DNA from: Erwinia tracheiphila
Lineage (GTDB): Bacteria; Pseudomonadota; Gammaproteobacteria; Enterobacterales; Enterobacteriaceae
NCBI RefSeq assembly: GCF_021365465.1
Contig: NZ_CP089932.1
Span: 1,364,001 to 1,428,000 of the forward strand
Length of the DNA stretch: 64,000 nucleotides
Reading direction: 5' to 3'
Shown here: one piece after another, positions 50,955 through 60,700 of the stretch
How positions within the stretch are numbered: position 1 is the stretch's first letter
Layout: every line of letters begins with the position of its first letter
The notes under the pieces: model-generated
Told to the model about the DNA's origin: nothing
Databases searched by the model: none
What the model saw: only the letters and a program-made list of their open reading frames with translations
Translations under genes and position numbers: made by a program

Positions 50955-52146
50955 TGTATTAGCTCAGACCTGATCTGACAGTTACCGGTTATTTATACAG
51001 GTATCTGTCAGATTACATCTGGCTTAAATTCTTCTCAGCCCGGATGCGCTTTCCATCAAGTAATGTTTCCATTGGCGTTCGCCCACAGCACATTTTCCCC
51101 TGATGGGTTCGCTCATTATTATAGTGAGCCAACCATTCATCAAGACCTGATTGTAGTGCGTCGAGAGCGCCATACAGTTTTTTGCGGAACGTCACCTGAT
51201 AAAACGCCTGCAATATCGTCCGGTGGAACCGCTCGCAGATGCCGTTGGCCTGCGGTGACATCGCTTTGGTTTTCGTGTGGTCGATATCGTTTATTGCCAG
51301 ATAAAGCGGGTAGTCATGCTGCTCCACTTTGCCACAGCACTCTGTGCCTCTGTCAGTGAGTATCCTCGGCATCGGCAAACCATGAAACTCATAAAACGGC
51401 AACACACGGTCATTCAGTAGATCCGCCGCCGTAATCGGCGTTCTGGTGACGTAGAGCTTGCAGTGAGCCACCTTCGAGTACGTGTCAATGAACGTTTGCT
51501 GGTAAATACGCCCGACGCCTTTCAGATTGCCAGCACAGAACGTGTCCTGCGAGCCAGGATGAGCGGTTTCGATTTCGCCACAGGCTTCATCATCACTGGC
51601 TTTACGTTCCAGCGCTGCGATCCGGGTATCCGTCAGTTCTATGCCGTCACAGGCCACTTTTTCTTCCAGTGCTTTCAGGCGTTTTTTGACGTTCTCAAGG
51701 TTATGACGTAACCAGACGGAACGGACACCGCTGCCGGAGATAAAAACGCCCTGTTTACGCAGCTCGTTACTGGTCCGGTGCTGACCGTGCGCCGGGAAAG
51801 CGACAGCATAATCCACAACAGCGCGTTCAGTTGCATCATCGGTACGGTTCTTAAGGTTAGGTGTGCGGCGACTACGGTTTATCAGCGCATCCACGCCACC
51901 TTCCTCGGCCAGTTCGCGATAACAGTAGAACGTATCTCGTGAAACGCCCATGATTTTGCAGGCTCTGGATACATTGCTGAGTTCTTCAGCCAGATTGAGT
52001 AAACCGGCTTTGTGTTTGATTACGGGATTGTGAGTATGAAGCATGAGAGTGACCTCGTGTTTTGTATAAGGCTTCGACACCCATATCAAAACCGGTAACT
52101 CTCAACCTTTCAAGGTTATATGTCAGATCTGGTCGCGACTAATACA
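50955..52146 (-). mobile_element. IS481-family element, copy 1
   Basis: 1,192 bases. Its terminal inverted repeats are imperfect, TGTATTAGCTCAGACCTGAT on the left and its partner ending CGCGACTAATACA on the right. They match copy 2 at 62678 in reverse orientation. The two copies bound the type VI accessory genes. No target-site duplication is evident. It lies 2 bases after guaA. Confidence 0.88.
51013..52044 (-). CDS. IS481-family DDE transposase, copy 1
   Basis: 343 residues from 52044 (MLHTHNPVIKHKAGLLNL). N-terminal helix-turn-helix (NVSRACKIMGVSRDTFY) and an rve-type integrase core with TFIDTYSK, ILTDRGTE and NGICERFHRTI (DDE). Against copy 2 it lacks three residues (AHPGSQDT versus AHPGYLGSQDT) and has GTECCGK for GTEYCGK. 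Frame open end to end, so possibly active, though the deletion is near the core. Confidence 0.9.
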   Translation of the reverse strand: MLHTHNPVIKHKAGLLNLAEELSNVSRACKIMGVSRDTFYCYRELAEEGGVDALINRSRRTPNLKNRTDDATERAVVDYAVAFPAHGQHRTSNELRKQGVFISGSGVRSVWLRHNLENVKKRLKALEEKVACDGIELTDTRIAALERKASDDEACGEIETAHPGSQDTFCAGNLKGVGRIYQQTFIDTYSKVAHCKLYVTRTPITAADLLNDRVLPFYEFHGLPMPRILTDRGTECCGKVEQHDYPLYLAINDIDHTKTKAMSPQANGICERFHRTILQAFYQVTFRKKLYGALDALQSGLDEWLAHYNNERTHQGKMCCGRTPMETLLDGKRIRAEKNLSQM

Positions 52147-52251
52147 CTTTAGTTGTATTGGTCGTTTCATTTAGCAATGATACTTATATAATAGTTAATC
52201 CACACGTATGGCAATAACTCATCAGGAAACACCCGACTTATTCAGAGTAAA

Positions 52252-52885
52252 AAACCACCTGCATAGCAGGTGCCATTGATTTCGCCCCACAGGGGCGCAC
52301 TAAGTCCAGACTCAGAGAGCCTTCCCTTCACACTTCTTTCAGTGGAAGCTGGCTCTCTTCAACTTCATGTTTTTCCTGATACTTCACGTACTTTATTATC
52401 ATTTCTTCGTTTATACCTACGGTATCGACACAATAACCTCTTGCCCAAAAATCATTCCCCCACTGCTTGTTCTTACGCAGGCAGGGAAATTTACTGAACA
52501 ATCGAAGGGCTGTTTTACCCTTTAAGTCGCCTGTTACATGGGAAATCGAAAGCCATGGAGGCACTTTTACCCGCAAATGGACATGGTCTGTCTGGACATT
52601 CAGCTCCACTACTTCTATCCCGGGCTGCTCACCTGAGATCCTTATCGGCTTACAGACCTCTTTACCAACATTGTTACTAAGGATGCGAAACCGGTACCTG
52701 GGTGTGCATACGATATGATATTGACAACACCAGAGCACATGAGATGCTTTCTGGAATCTGCTCATGGTTAAATCCCTGGCAGTTATGGGGATAACAGATT
52801 CGGATTTTCCCATGAGTAGCATGACTGGCAGAGCCAACTTATTGCTGACCACCTCCACAGGAGGTGGTGTTCATGCAGGGATAAA
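52252..52885 (-). mobile_element. IS200/IS605-family element, copy 2
   Basis: Minus orientation. The transposon left-end hairpin CCACCTCCACAGGAGGTGG is at about 52852 and a right-end hairpin (CCACCTGCATAGCAGGTG) at about 52256. The same stems occur in the element at 10745. Limits are approximate. Confidence 0.75.
52328..52765 (-). CDS. tnpA: IS200/IS605-family Y1 transposase TnpA, copy 2
   Basis: 145 residues, a normal length for the family. ATG 52765 begins MSRFQKASHVLWCCQYHIV. HUH motif in QTDHVHLRV and the catalytic Tyr in EEMIIKYVKYQEK are intact. It is clearly diverged from the TnpA at 10853, so the two are different elements of one family. Probably functional. Confidence 0.9.
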   Translation of the reverse strand: MSRFQKASHVLWCCQYHIVCTPRYRFRILSNNVGKEVCKPIRISGEQPGIEVVELNVQTDHVHLRVKVPPWLSISHVTGDLKGKTALRLFSKFPCLRKNKQWGNDFWARGYCVDTVGINEEMIIKYVKYQEKHEVEESQLPLKEV

Positions 52886-53073
52886 AAGGCCGCATAAGTG
52901 GCCTGCCTTTGTACGGTTAATGTTATTGATAGCAGTGCATATTTTTATACAGATGTCCACTCAGTGACCACACTTCGAAAAACAAAGCCCTTTCGCCGGG
53001 GCTTTCTCTGTTTACAGTTAACGCCATAAACGACATATTACCAACCGACCAACAATTTAACTGAGGAACAGAT

Positions 53074-53593
53074 ATGACGTTACATGGAACGTTCGTAGTC
53101 AATGAGGCTAAGTTCTCACCGCTCACAATTTCTGGCATAGGCACGTTCATGGCGTTTTCCGGCAATAAGCAGTTTCGCAATAAAGACGGGGGCGTTGGTG
53201 TACCAGATAACGGGCCACTGCCACCGGGTAAATACTGGATTGTCGAACGGCCAAAAGGCGACCTGAGAACATGGCTACAAAATAAAGTAAAAGAAATTCC
53301 GACCTGGTTAACCTCAACCCCTACGCACTATGATGAATGGTTTGCTCTGTATCGTGATGACGGCAGAATTGCCGATTACACATGAGTTAGTGCAGTTGAA
53401 CGCGGTCATTTCAGGTTACCACCCCATCGGCCCAATGGGTGTCTCCAAAGGATGCATAACTCTTCAGCATTCGTCAGATTTTGCAGGTATTCGCAGTGCG
53501 TTGCTCCAAACCCGCAGGGAACCCATCCCGAATAGCAACCTGTTAACATATGGCACAATAGAGGTGTTCGCATATGGTAAAACCTGCCCGTAG
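53074..53593 (+). pseudogene. Tlde1-like T6SS L,D-transpeptidase effector (DUF2778), broken
   Basis: The first 103 codons from ATG 53074 (AGGA upstream) read MTLHGTFVVNEAKFSPLTIS, GVPDNGPLPPGKYWIVERP and DEWFALYRDDGRIADYT, a DUF2778 domain. They end at TGA 53383. The same frame continues as ERGHFRL with the expected catalytic His. One extra C near 53419 then shifts to the frame reading HPIGPMGVSKGCITLQHS with the catalytic Cys, ending at 53593. So one nonsense codon and one +1 frameshift separate the two catalytic residues. Tlde1 effectors attack the peptidoglycan precursor cross-linking step in the periplasm. Family placement is from motif memory. Confidence 0.85.
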
Positions 53594-53819
53594 CCTAATT
53601 AAATTGTTGATTTTTATTGGGCTGTGTATTCTTTCTCTGAAGTTCGTTCATACATACCCCTACCCGATGCCCGAAAATCAGCTGGCCGTGTGGTTTAAAA
53701 TTTCAGAGTGCTTAGGCGTCAGTGACCCGAAAAATGTCTATTTCCCGGTGGTTTTAGTCATTGATCTGATTGTTGCTGTCATTGCGTATAAGTTGATTGT
53801 GAGGCTGTGGAGAATTTAA
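53574..53819 (+). CDS. Candidate Tldi1-type immunity protein
   Basis: 81 residues with two hydrophobic segments (LLIFIGLCILSLKFV at about 11-25 and VLVIDLIVAVIAYKLIV at about 60-77) and a periplasmic-size loop between them. It overlaps the end of the Tlde1-like gene by 20 bases, the usual effector-immunity arrangement. Its frame is intact although the effector is dead. Immunity function is inferred from position and membrane topology, not from a motif. Confidence 0.65.
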   Translation: MVKPARSLIKLLIFIGLCILSLKFVHTYPYPMPENQLAVWFKISECLGVSDPKNVYFPVVLVIDLIVAVIAYKLIVRLWRI

Positions 53820-53826
53820 AATGACA

Positions 53827-53851
53827 GCGTTCCCCGCGTGAGCGGGGATAA
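53827..53851 (+). repeat. Solitary type I-E CRISPR-like repeat
   Basis: Contains GTTCCCCGCGTGAGCGGGG followed by ATAA, identical over 23 bases to the Enterobacterales type I-E repeat (the form I recall for Erwinia). The base before is C instead of T and the last three bases (ACC) are replaced. There is no second copy at one repeat-plus-spacer distance (about 61 bases) and no cas gene in the window. It begins 8 bases after the immunity gene. Confidence 0.7.
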
Positions 53852-53933
53852 TGACACCACAAGAATGGGGCAGGCATTATGCAGTTCAGATTTAATTTCT
53901 CATTCTTCCCGCAGCCAGCGCCAGTACTGATAT

Positions 53934-54701
53934 GGGTCGTGACGCAGACTTGCTGATCACGTATGCTTTGCGCTTTGGATGTAACATATGGCTAAAGTTG
54001 ATGTCGTCTGCCCTCAGTGCAATGAAACTCATGCTGTACGATGTAACGGACATTCAGCATCCGGTGCCCAACGTTACATCTGCAAGCATTGTTCAAAGAC
54101 CTTTCAGCTCAACTTTAGCTACTCCGGTGCCAAACCAGACACACACCAGACCATTGTTAATATGGCCATGAATGGTTACGGATGTCGCGATACCGCACGG
54201 GTTCTCGGTATCAGCCTCAATACGATTCTGCGGCACTTAAAAAAATTTCCCCAAAGCAGGTAGCTGAGAATATCGACCCCGAAACGGAGGTTGTTATCTG
54301 CTGTGAAGCCGGTGAACAATGGTCTTACGTGCGGTGTAAAAGCAATCCCCGGTGGTTGTTCTATGCTTATGACCGTATCCGCAAACGTGCTCTGGCCCAC
54401 GTCTTCGGCCCGAGAAATGCCCCGACCCTGCGACGATTGCCGGCCCTGTTAAGCAAATTTAACATTGCCTTTTATATGACAGATGCCTGGCCGGTTTATA
54501 AAGTTCTGTTAAGTGCAACAAGCCACGTGGTGAGCAAGAAATATACCCAACGGACAGAACGGCATAATCTTAATCTTCGCACACATATCAAACGACTGAC
54601 CCGCAGAACAATTTGCTTTTCGAAGTCAGAGGAAATGCACGATAAGATCATCGGTTGGTATCTTACTCTTCATCATTATCAATAAATCTGCGTCACGACC
54701 C
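53934..54701 (+). mobile_element. IS1-family insertion sequence, complete
   Basis: Exactly 768 bases, the standard IS1 length. Perfect terminal repeats GGGTCGTGACGCAGA and TCTGCGTCACGACCC, flanked by a 6-base direct repeat TGATAT (53928-53933 and 54702-54707). It looks like a recent insertion. Confidence 0.95.
53988..54685 (+). CDS. insAB: IS1 transposase InsAB'
   Basis: InsA (53988-54263, 91 residues) has a zinc-finger (VCPQCNETHAV, YICKHCSK) and a helix-turn-helix (CRDTARVLGISLNTILRHL). The InsB' frame continues from about 54235 to 54685 with the DDE core (YAYDRIRKRALAHVFG, YMTDAWPVYK). The two join by -1 slippage at the A run around 54238-54244 (CTTAAAAAAATT), as known for IS1. Both frames are intact, so it should be active. 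Confidence 0.92.
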
Positions 54702-55245
54702 TGATATGAGCGCAGTTTCCCTCACAAAATAAGCGAGAATCTCTGTTAAAAATCATTAAACAATAATTACAACCCATATTATTTCATAGCAAAATCACAA
54801 TAAAAAATTAGAAATGCGAATCACTCATCACACATTTACTTCCAAAGAAAAATCCATATAACCCTTTAAAAAATAAAATCGAAAAAATTAAAAAAGCAAA
54901 CCGTTAAATTCTAAAAAAACCGCTATAACAAGTTTGTTATCCGAAATAACGAACTCCAGAATATCAACCTCCCGATAACCTTTATCATCAGATAAACGCC
55001 AGCGTACCCTGTTATAATTTTTGCCAGAAAAGAAAATAACTAAACTAATTCAACTTCAAATAACATGAATGACTGGCAATAATCATAATGGATTGAAATT
55101 TATATATAAAAATCCTGTTACCATCCTGTTTTTATATATTACCTGCCTCTTTTTCTGCTGTGCTACCCTGACCGCCCTGCCCATATAAAATACATTACTA
55201 ACCGGCCTCACAGGCATACATCGCAAAAAACACAGGGAGTGAACG
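54702..55245. other. AT-rich upstream region of vgrG
   Basis: 544 very AT-rich bases with no credible gene. Probably the promoter and regulatory region of the vgrG-eagR-rhs unit; likely an H-NS target judging by composition. I cannot place a promoter with confidence. Confidence 0.55.
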
Positions 55246-57260
55246 ATGTCTTATGATGACAACAACAAAAAACCTTACGGTGTATTTGCTTCTTCTCAGA
55301 TAAGTTCTGGGACGTCATCCTTAACTGGTGCCAGTAAAGATTTACTATCAAGTCTGGTTGACAGCGCTGCACCTGGATTACAGTTCACGCTGACAGTGAC
55401 CGGACAGGCAGCAGCGCTATTTGTCGTATCCGATTTTAGCCTGACGGAAAGTCTGTCGTCACCATGGACGCTGGATGTAAATCTTGTCAGCGCAGAGCCG
55501 GACGTTGATTTTGCCCGCGTACTGGATGGGCATGCCACACTGAATATCCTTCAGGGCGGAACCCTGCTGCGCAAGGTCAGCGGTATGATTGCCGCCTTTG
55601 AACAGGGCAATACCGGCCTGCACCAGACGCAATACCGTATGACCCTGCGTCCTGAACTGTGGCGCACCTCGCTGCGCCGTAACTGTCGTATTTTTCAGCA
55701 ACAAACCCCCGAAGATATCATCACTACCCTGCTGCGCGAACGCGGAATACTTAACGCCCGGTTCGTTCTTCGTTATCCCCATCCGGCGCGAGAATTTTGT
55801 GTCCAGTATCAGGAAGATGACCTGAGCTTTATTCAGCGTCTGAGCGCGGAAGAAGGCATCTGTTACTGGTTTGACAGCAATCAGGACGGCAAGATGGTAT
55901 TCGCCGACGATGCAGGACCGCTGCCAGCGGATCTCTCACTGCCATGGAATCCTGATGCTCAGCCCCAGACCGGGGAGTTTTGCGTAAATCAGTTTATCCG
56001 CAGCGCTCAGGTCAAAGCCGCCAGTGTGCAGCTCAAGGACTACACCTTTAAAAGACCGCTCTGGTACGGCCTGTTTACCGAAGAAGCGCGCAAACTGCAT
56101 AACCAGCGTCCCGATTACGAATACTATATGTTTCCGGGACGTTTTAAAGACGACCAGCATGGTCAGGATTATACCCGCTACCATCTGGAGGGACTGCGTA
56201 ACGATGCTGATGGTGGCTACGGGATCAGTAATGCGCCACAGCTTTTCCCGGGACTGTTATTTACTCTGACATCTCATCCCAGAGCCTCACTCAACACGCG
56301 CTGGCAGGTAGTCAGCATCACTCATACCGGCAGTCAGCCTCAGGCGCTGGAAAGAGCGTCTCAGGAACAGGGAACAACGCTTGGCAACCGGTTCACCTTT
56401 ATTCCGGCACATCAGACCTGGCGGCCAGCACCACTGCCTAAACCCCGGGTTGATGGTGCTCAAATAGGCATCGTAGTCGGGCCGCCTGATGAAGAAATCT
56501 ATTGCGATGACCATGGTCGGGTACGGGTACAGTTTCCGTGGGATCGCTATGGTTGTTCAGATGACAAAAGCTCCTGCTGGATACGGGTATCCCAGCCCTG
56601 GGCGGGCAACGGCTGGGGAATGATTGCCACCCCGCGCATTGGTCAGGAAGTGATCGTGGACTTTCTGCATGGTGACCAGGATCAGCCGATTATTATCGGG
56701 CGTACCTATCACGCGAATAATCTGCCGTCGATTGGCCTGCCAGCCGCAAAGACGCAAATGGCGTTCAGGAGTAAGACTCACAAAGGCGAAGGTTATAACG
56801 AACTCATGTTTGAGGATGCGAATGGGCAGGAAATGCTCTCAATGCATGCGCAAAAAGACATGAGTACGCATATCAATAATGACCGGACAACGACCGTCGG
56901 GGCAAACCACTCGGAAACAGTGAAAGGCAATCAGCGTGTTCAGATCCAGGAGGGAAATCGAACGGTTATTGTCAGTAAAGGTGATGAAAGCAAATCTGTA
57001 AAGGCCGGTGCATTAACCGAAGATATTGCCAAAGAAAAAAGCATTACCGCTGACAGTATCAATGTTTTTGCAACGGGGCTCAGGGTGGGGAAAGCTCGGG
57101 TCTTCAAATGTTTCTGGCTAAAAACGGGATCTCACTGGGCGTGGGTGACAGCCAGATCACTCTGACACCGGACGCCATTGTTTTACATATCGGGGATTCT
57201 GTCATTCAACTGGGTAAGGATGGCATCACCATTAACGGCAGCAGCGTATTTGTCAACTAA
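55246..57260 (+). pseudogene. vgrG: Type VI secretion spike protein VgrG, frameshifted near the C-terminus
   Basis: The first frame (55246-57165) gives about 615 genuine residues. They are the gp27/gp44-like base (FSLTESLSSPWTLDVNLVSA, RYPHPAREFCVQYQEDDLSF), the gp5-like OB part (DDHGRVRVQFPWDR, ISQ-type WIRVSQPWAGNGWGM) and the beta-helix start (MLSMHAQKDMSTHIN). It then turns to nonsense after TGLRVG. In the -1 frame the family sequence continues (ESSGLQMFLAKNGISLG, DGITINGSSVFVN) to TAA 57260. Losing one G from a run at about 57087-57090 explains this. Base and needle are complete; only about the last 55 residues differ. Partial function is conceivable. Other T6SS core genes are not in the window. 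Confidence 0.9.
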
Positions 57261-57270
57261 GGGAGCAACC

Positions 57271-57690
57271 ATGCGTTACCAACTTAATGAAGGAATTATT
57301 CAGCTGCCGGAAAACTGGAATGATGAAACGCTTAACGCATTTTCTGCGCCAGATAAAAGTGGTCTCAATCTGGTGATCACCCGCCAGGGGTTGCCTTTTG
57401 GTACCGACAAAGATGAATTTCTTGAAAATATTCTGACCCAGTATCGGGAGCAGTTGCCCGGTTATACCGAGGATGAATATAAAACTATCACTCTGGCAGC
57501 GCAGAATGCCTGTTTACTGGCGTATCACTGGCAAAGTGATGAGGGGCGTATCGATCAACTGGCGGTAATGCTTTATCTCAATGACGTCTTGCTCTCATTT
57601 ACAGCCAGCAGTGCCAGTGGCATGAGCAAAAAACAAAAGGAAACGCTACTGGGCGTTATTCAGAGTTTTAATCCCGAATCCACCGATTAA
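57271..57690 (+). CDS. eagR: EagR-type chaperone (DcrB/DUF1795)
   Basis: 139 residues from ATG 57271 with GGGAG upstream. The frame begins MRYQLNEGIIQLPENWNDET and resembles DUF1795 Eag chaperones, which bind the N-terminal TM helices of Rhs effectors and load them on VgrG. Its position between vgrG and rhs is the standard one. It is 10 bases after the true VgrG stop, so co-transcribed. Confidence 0.88.
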   Translation: MRYQLNEGIIQLPENWNDETLNAFSAPDKSGLNLVITRQGLPFGTDKDEFLENILTQYREQLPGYTEDEYKTITLAAQNACLLAYHWQSDEGRIDQLAVMLYLNDVLLSFTASSASGMSKKQKETLLGVIQSFNPESTD

Positions 57691-57739
57691 CCCGCTGTTT
57701 TATATTATTCAGACAGATTGACAGGGAGAGGAGATACAC

Positions 57740-60700
57740 ATGTCGATCGGTAGAGCAGTCGCAGCAATGGGGGCTATGGTTGGAGCCTCGCTGGCAGGTA
57801 ACAAAGCGACACTGATTCAGGCCAGAATACAGCGTGATGCGTCATTTGAGAATGTTAAACAGACCCGTTCAGGCTGGCAACCCGGACCCGGGGCAGCCAG
57901 AGTGGATGATCAGGTTAAACATAAAAGCTTTCTGGCTGCGCTTGCCGGTGCCGTGGTGGGAGCGGCATTAACTATCGCTACCGGTATTGTTGTCGTCGCT
58001 GCATTTTCCCTGGCGTTCCCGGCCAGCCTGCTGGTAGGCGGGCTGGCGCTGGTGGCGGCGTTTAAAGCCGCACCGCTGATTGATAAGCTCAGTGAGGGGG
58101 TCACTAACTTTGTAGACGGTCTGTTCACTTCTCCAGATGGTGCCATTATTACCGGCTCCCCAAATGTCGTTATTAACAAGAAAAAGGCTGCCAGAGCAGG
58201 TGTTACGCTACCGACAGAGCCGGTGGAAGTGAGTGAGAGTGCGCCGACCGATTTTCAGGGGATAGCAGCAGCGCTTGGTGAGGGAAATTATGCTGATGCA
58301 GCTTCACACCTGCCTGGCGCGCTGGCAGAAGGTGTCAGCAATGCCCCGGGATGGATCAATGATGCAGCAAACTGGGCCGATAACGTCACCCAAAAGAACA
58401 AGGATACGATTCTGGGGCGTAATGATGCCAGCGTTATGGAACGGCTGGAGGCTGCCAGTTCGTGGTTAATCGGGGGGCCTGTCACTGCGGAGCTTATTAC
58501 CATGGCAGGCGGTCATGGGGGAATAAAGCGGGACGTTGATTTTCCCGAGGCGCCGGGAGATACCTCTACCTGTAAGGAAGGTAAACCGCCGCGAATCGCC
58601 CAGGGAAGCGGCAGTGTATTTATTAATGGTCAACCTGCGGCGCGCAAAGACGATAAACTGGAATGCTCTGCGATCATCAAGACAGGGTCAGAAAATGTTT
58701 TTATTGGCGGGGGGCAACTAACCTGTCTGGATATTGATGCGGAATTCCCCCCCTGGATGCGTAAAGTTCTCGGCGTTATCAATATCGCCAGTTATCTTCT
58801 GCCGCCGTCTTCGCTCGGACAGAAGCTGGCAGGCAGGTTAGCAGGAGGCGTCAGTAAACTGCTGGGTCGACTTCCCCGGCTCAGAGGCGCATTGCTTGGT
58901 GCGCAGAGAGCGCTGGCCGCAGTGCGTAACGGTCCATCGAAAGTGGCAACGCATGTGGCGAATTTTGCCCGACCTATAGGCGAAAAAGCACGCAATGGTT
59001 TTGCCCGGGTAAAACGATGGATATTCGATCCTGTTGATATTGCAACCGGTGCTTATACTGAAATGCGCACCGATATTCGCCTGGGGCAGACATTGCCACT
59101 GGAGTTTATTCGCTATTACGACTCGACGGAGAGCCACGCCGGACTGTTGGGGAAAGGATGGAGTGACAACTGGAGTGAATATGCTCTGGTCAGCGAGCTG
59201 GGAAGTTTTATTGATATCTTCGATTATACCGGTCAGGTTTACAGCTTTAATTTTATGCCGGATGAAGATATTGCCTGTAACGCCAGTTATTCCCACCTGA
59301 CCTTACGGCGTCGGGGAAACGTACTGGAGCTGTTTGATGCACAGACACTTATCAGCCGCTACTTTTACGATGCGTTTAACCACCGACAGATGGCTGACGG
59401 CGAAGAAAAACGCCATTTTTATCTGGGGGCGATGACGGATGTTAACAATAATAAACTCTATTTTGAGCGCAACGATGCTGCGCAGATAGTCGGAGTTATC
59501 CATACCGACGGGATCCGGTTAAGACTGCATTATCACCCCAGCGGTTATCTGCACAAAATTATTCGTTATACCGGTGAGCTGGAAGTGCTGGCGGAATATC
59601 ACCAGGATGAACATGGTCGGCTGACGGAGGCGGATATTGCCCGGGAGTTTCATCTTTTTTATCAGTATGATGCGGATCACCGGCTGGTGAGATGGGCGGA
59701 TAACGACCAGACCTGGGTGAATTTCCGTTATGACGCGCAGGGATGTTGTATCAGCACGCAGGGAGCGCAGGGATATTACAGCGGGACATTAAGCTACGGT
59801 GATGATTATACGGATGTGGCGGATGGTCGCGGCCAGCGTACCCGGTACTGGCGTGATGCGCTTTATAACATTACGGCGGAAGAAACGCAGGACGGGCGGA
59901 TCACCCGTTACACTTATGATGACGATCGCAACATCACGTCCCGCACCACTCCGCAGGGGCGTCAGACCTTTTACGAATACGTGCCGCACACGCAGTTACT
60001 GCGTTGCTACACTGACGAATCTGGCAGTCAGTGGCAGTATGAATATAACTATCAGGGCAGACTCAGCAAAGTCACCGATCCACAGGGGCACGAATGGCGG
60101 CAGGCATATGATGCACTGGGTAAGCCTGTCCATATGATTTCCCCGAACGGTGACAAAACACAGTTTCATTATCATGCGGATGGCTTGCTGGCCGCGATTG
60201 TCCACCCGGATAGCAGCAGTCAGCGCTATCGCTGGGATGCGCACAAACGCCTGAGCCAGATAACCGATGAGGCCGGACGTCATTATCAGTTTGGTTATAA
60301 CAAACGCGATCAGCCTCAGACACTGGTTCAACCCGGCCAGTCGCAGACACACTTTCACTGGCAGCACCAGCGGCTGAAGGCGGTGATCCACCCGGATCAG
60401 ACGAAGAAAAGCTACCGTTACGATCGCCATGGCAACCTGTTGAGCTATGTTGATCAGGCGGGATACGAGTGGCAACTGGAATATGGTCCCTTTGATATGC
60501 CGGTGGCACGTACAGACGCGCCGGGTAACCGCTGGCGCTACGTTTATGACACCGTGACAGCACAGCTGGCGCAGGTGATCAATCCGCAGGGTGAATCCTG
60601 GCGTTATACTTACAATGCGCAGGGGCAGGTTGAGCGAGAGGAAGATTACGGCGGTGCTGTGTGGCATTACGCGTACGATGAAGACGGGCACTGCATCAGC

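Noticed and set aside
53820..53935. Possible CRISPR array
   Set aside because: Only one repeat-like unit; no second repeat at the expected spacing and no cas genes, so listed as a solitary repeat.
53879..53937. Eighteen-codon frame (MQFRFNFSFFPQPAPVLI) spanning the IS1 target
   Set aside because: Too short and without supporting signals to call as a gene interrupted by IS1.
57085..57100. Programmed -1 frameshift in vgrG
   Set aside because: The TGGGGAAAG site is not a good slippery heptamer and no downstream stimulator is evident; a simple base loss is more likely.
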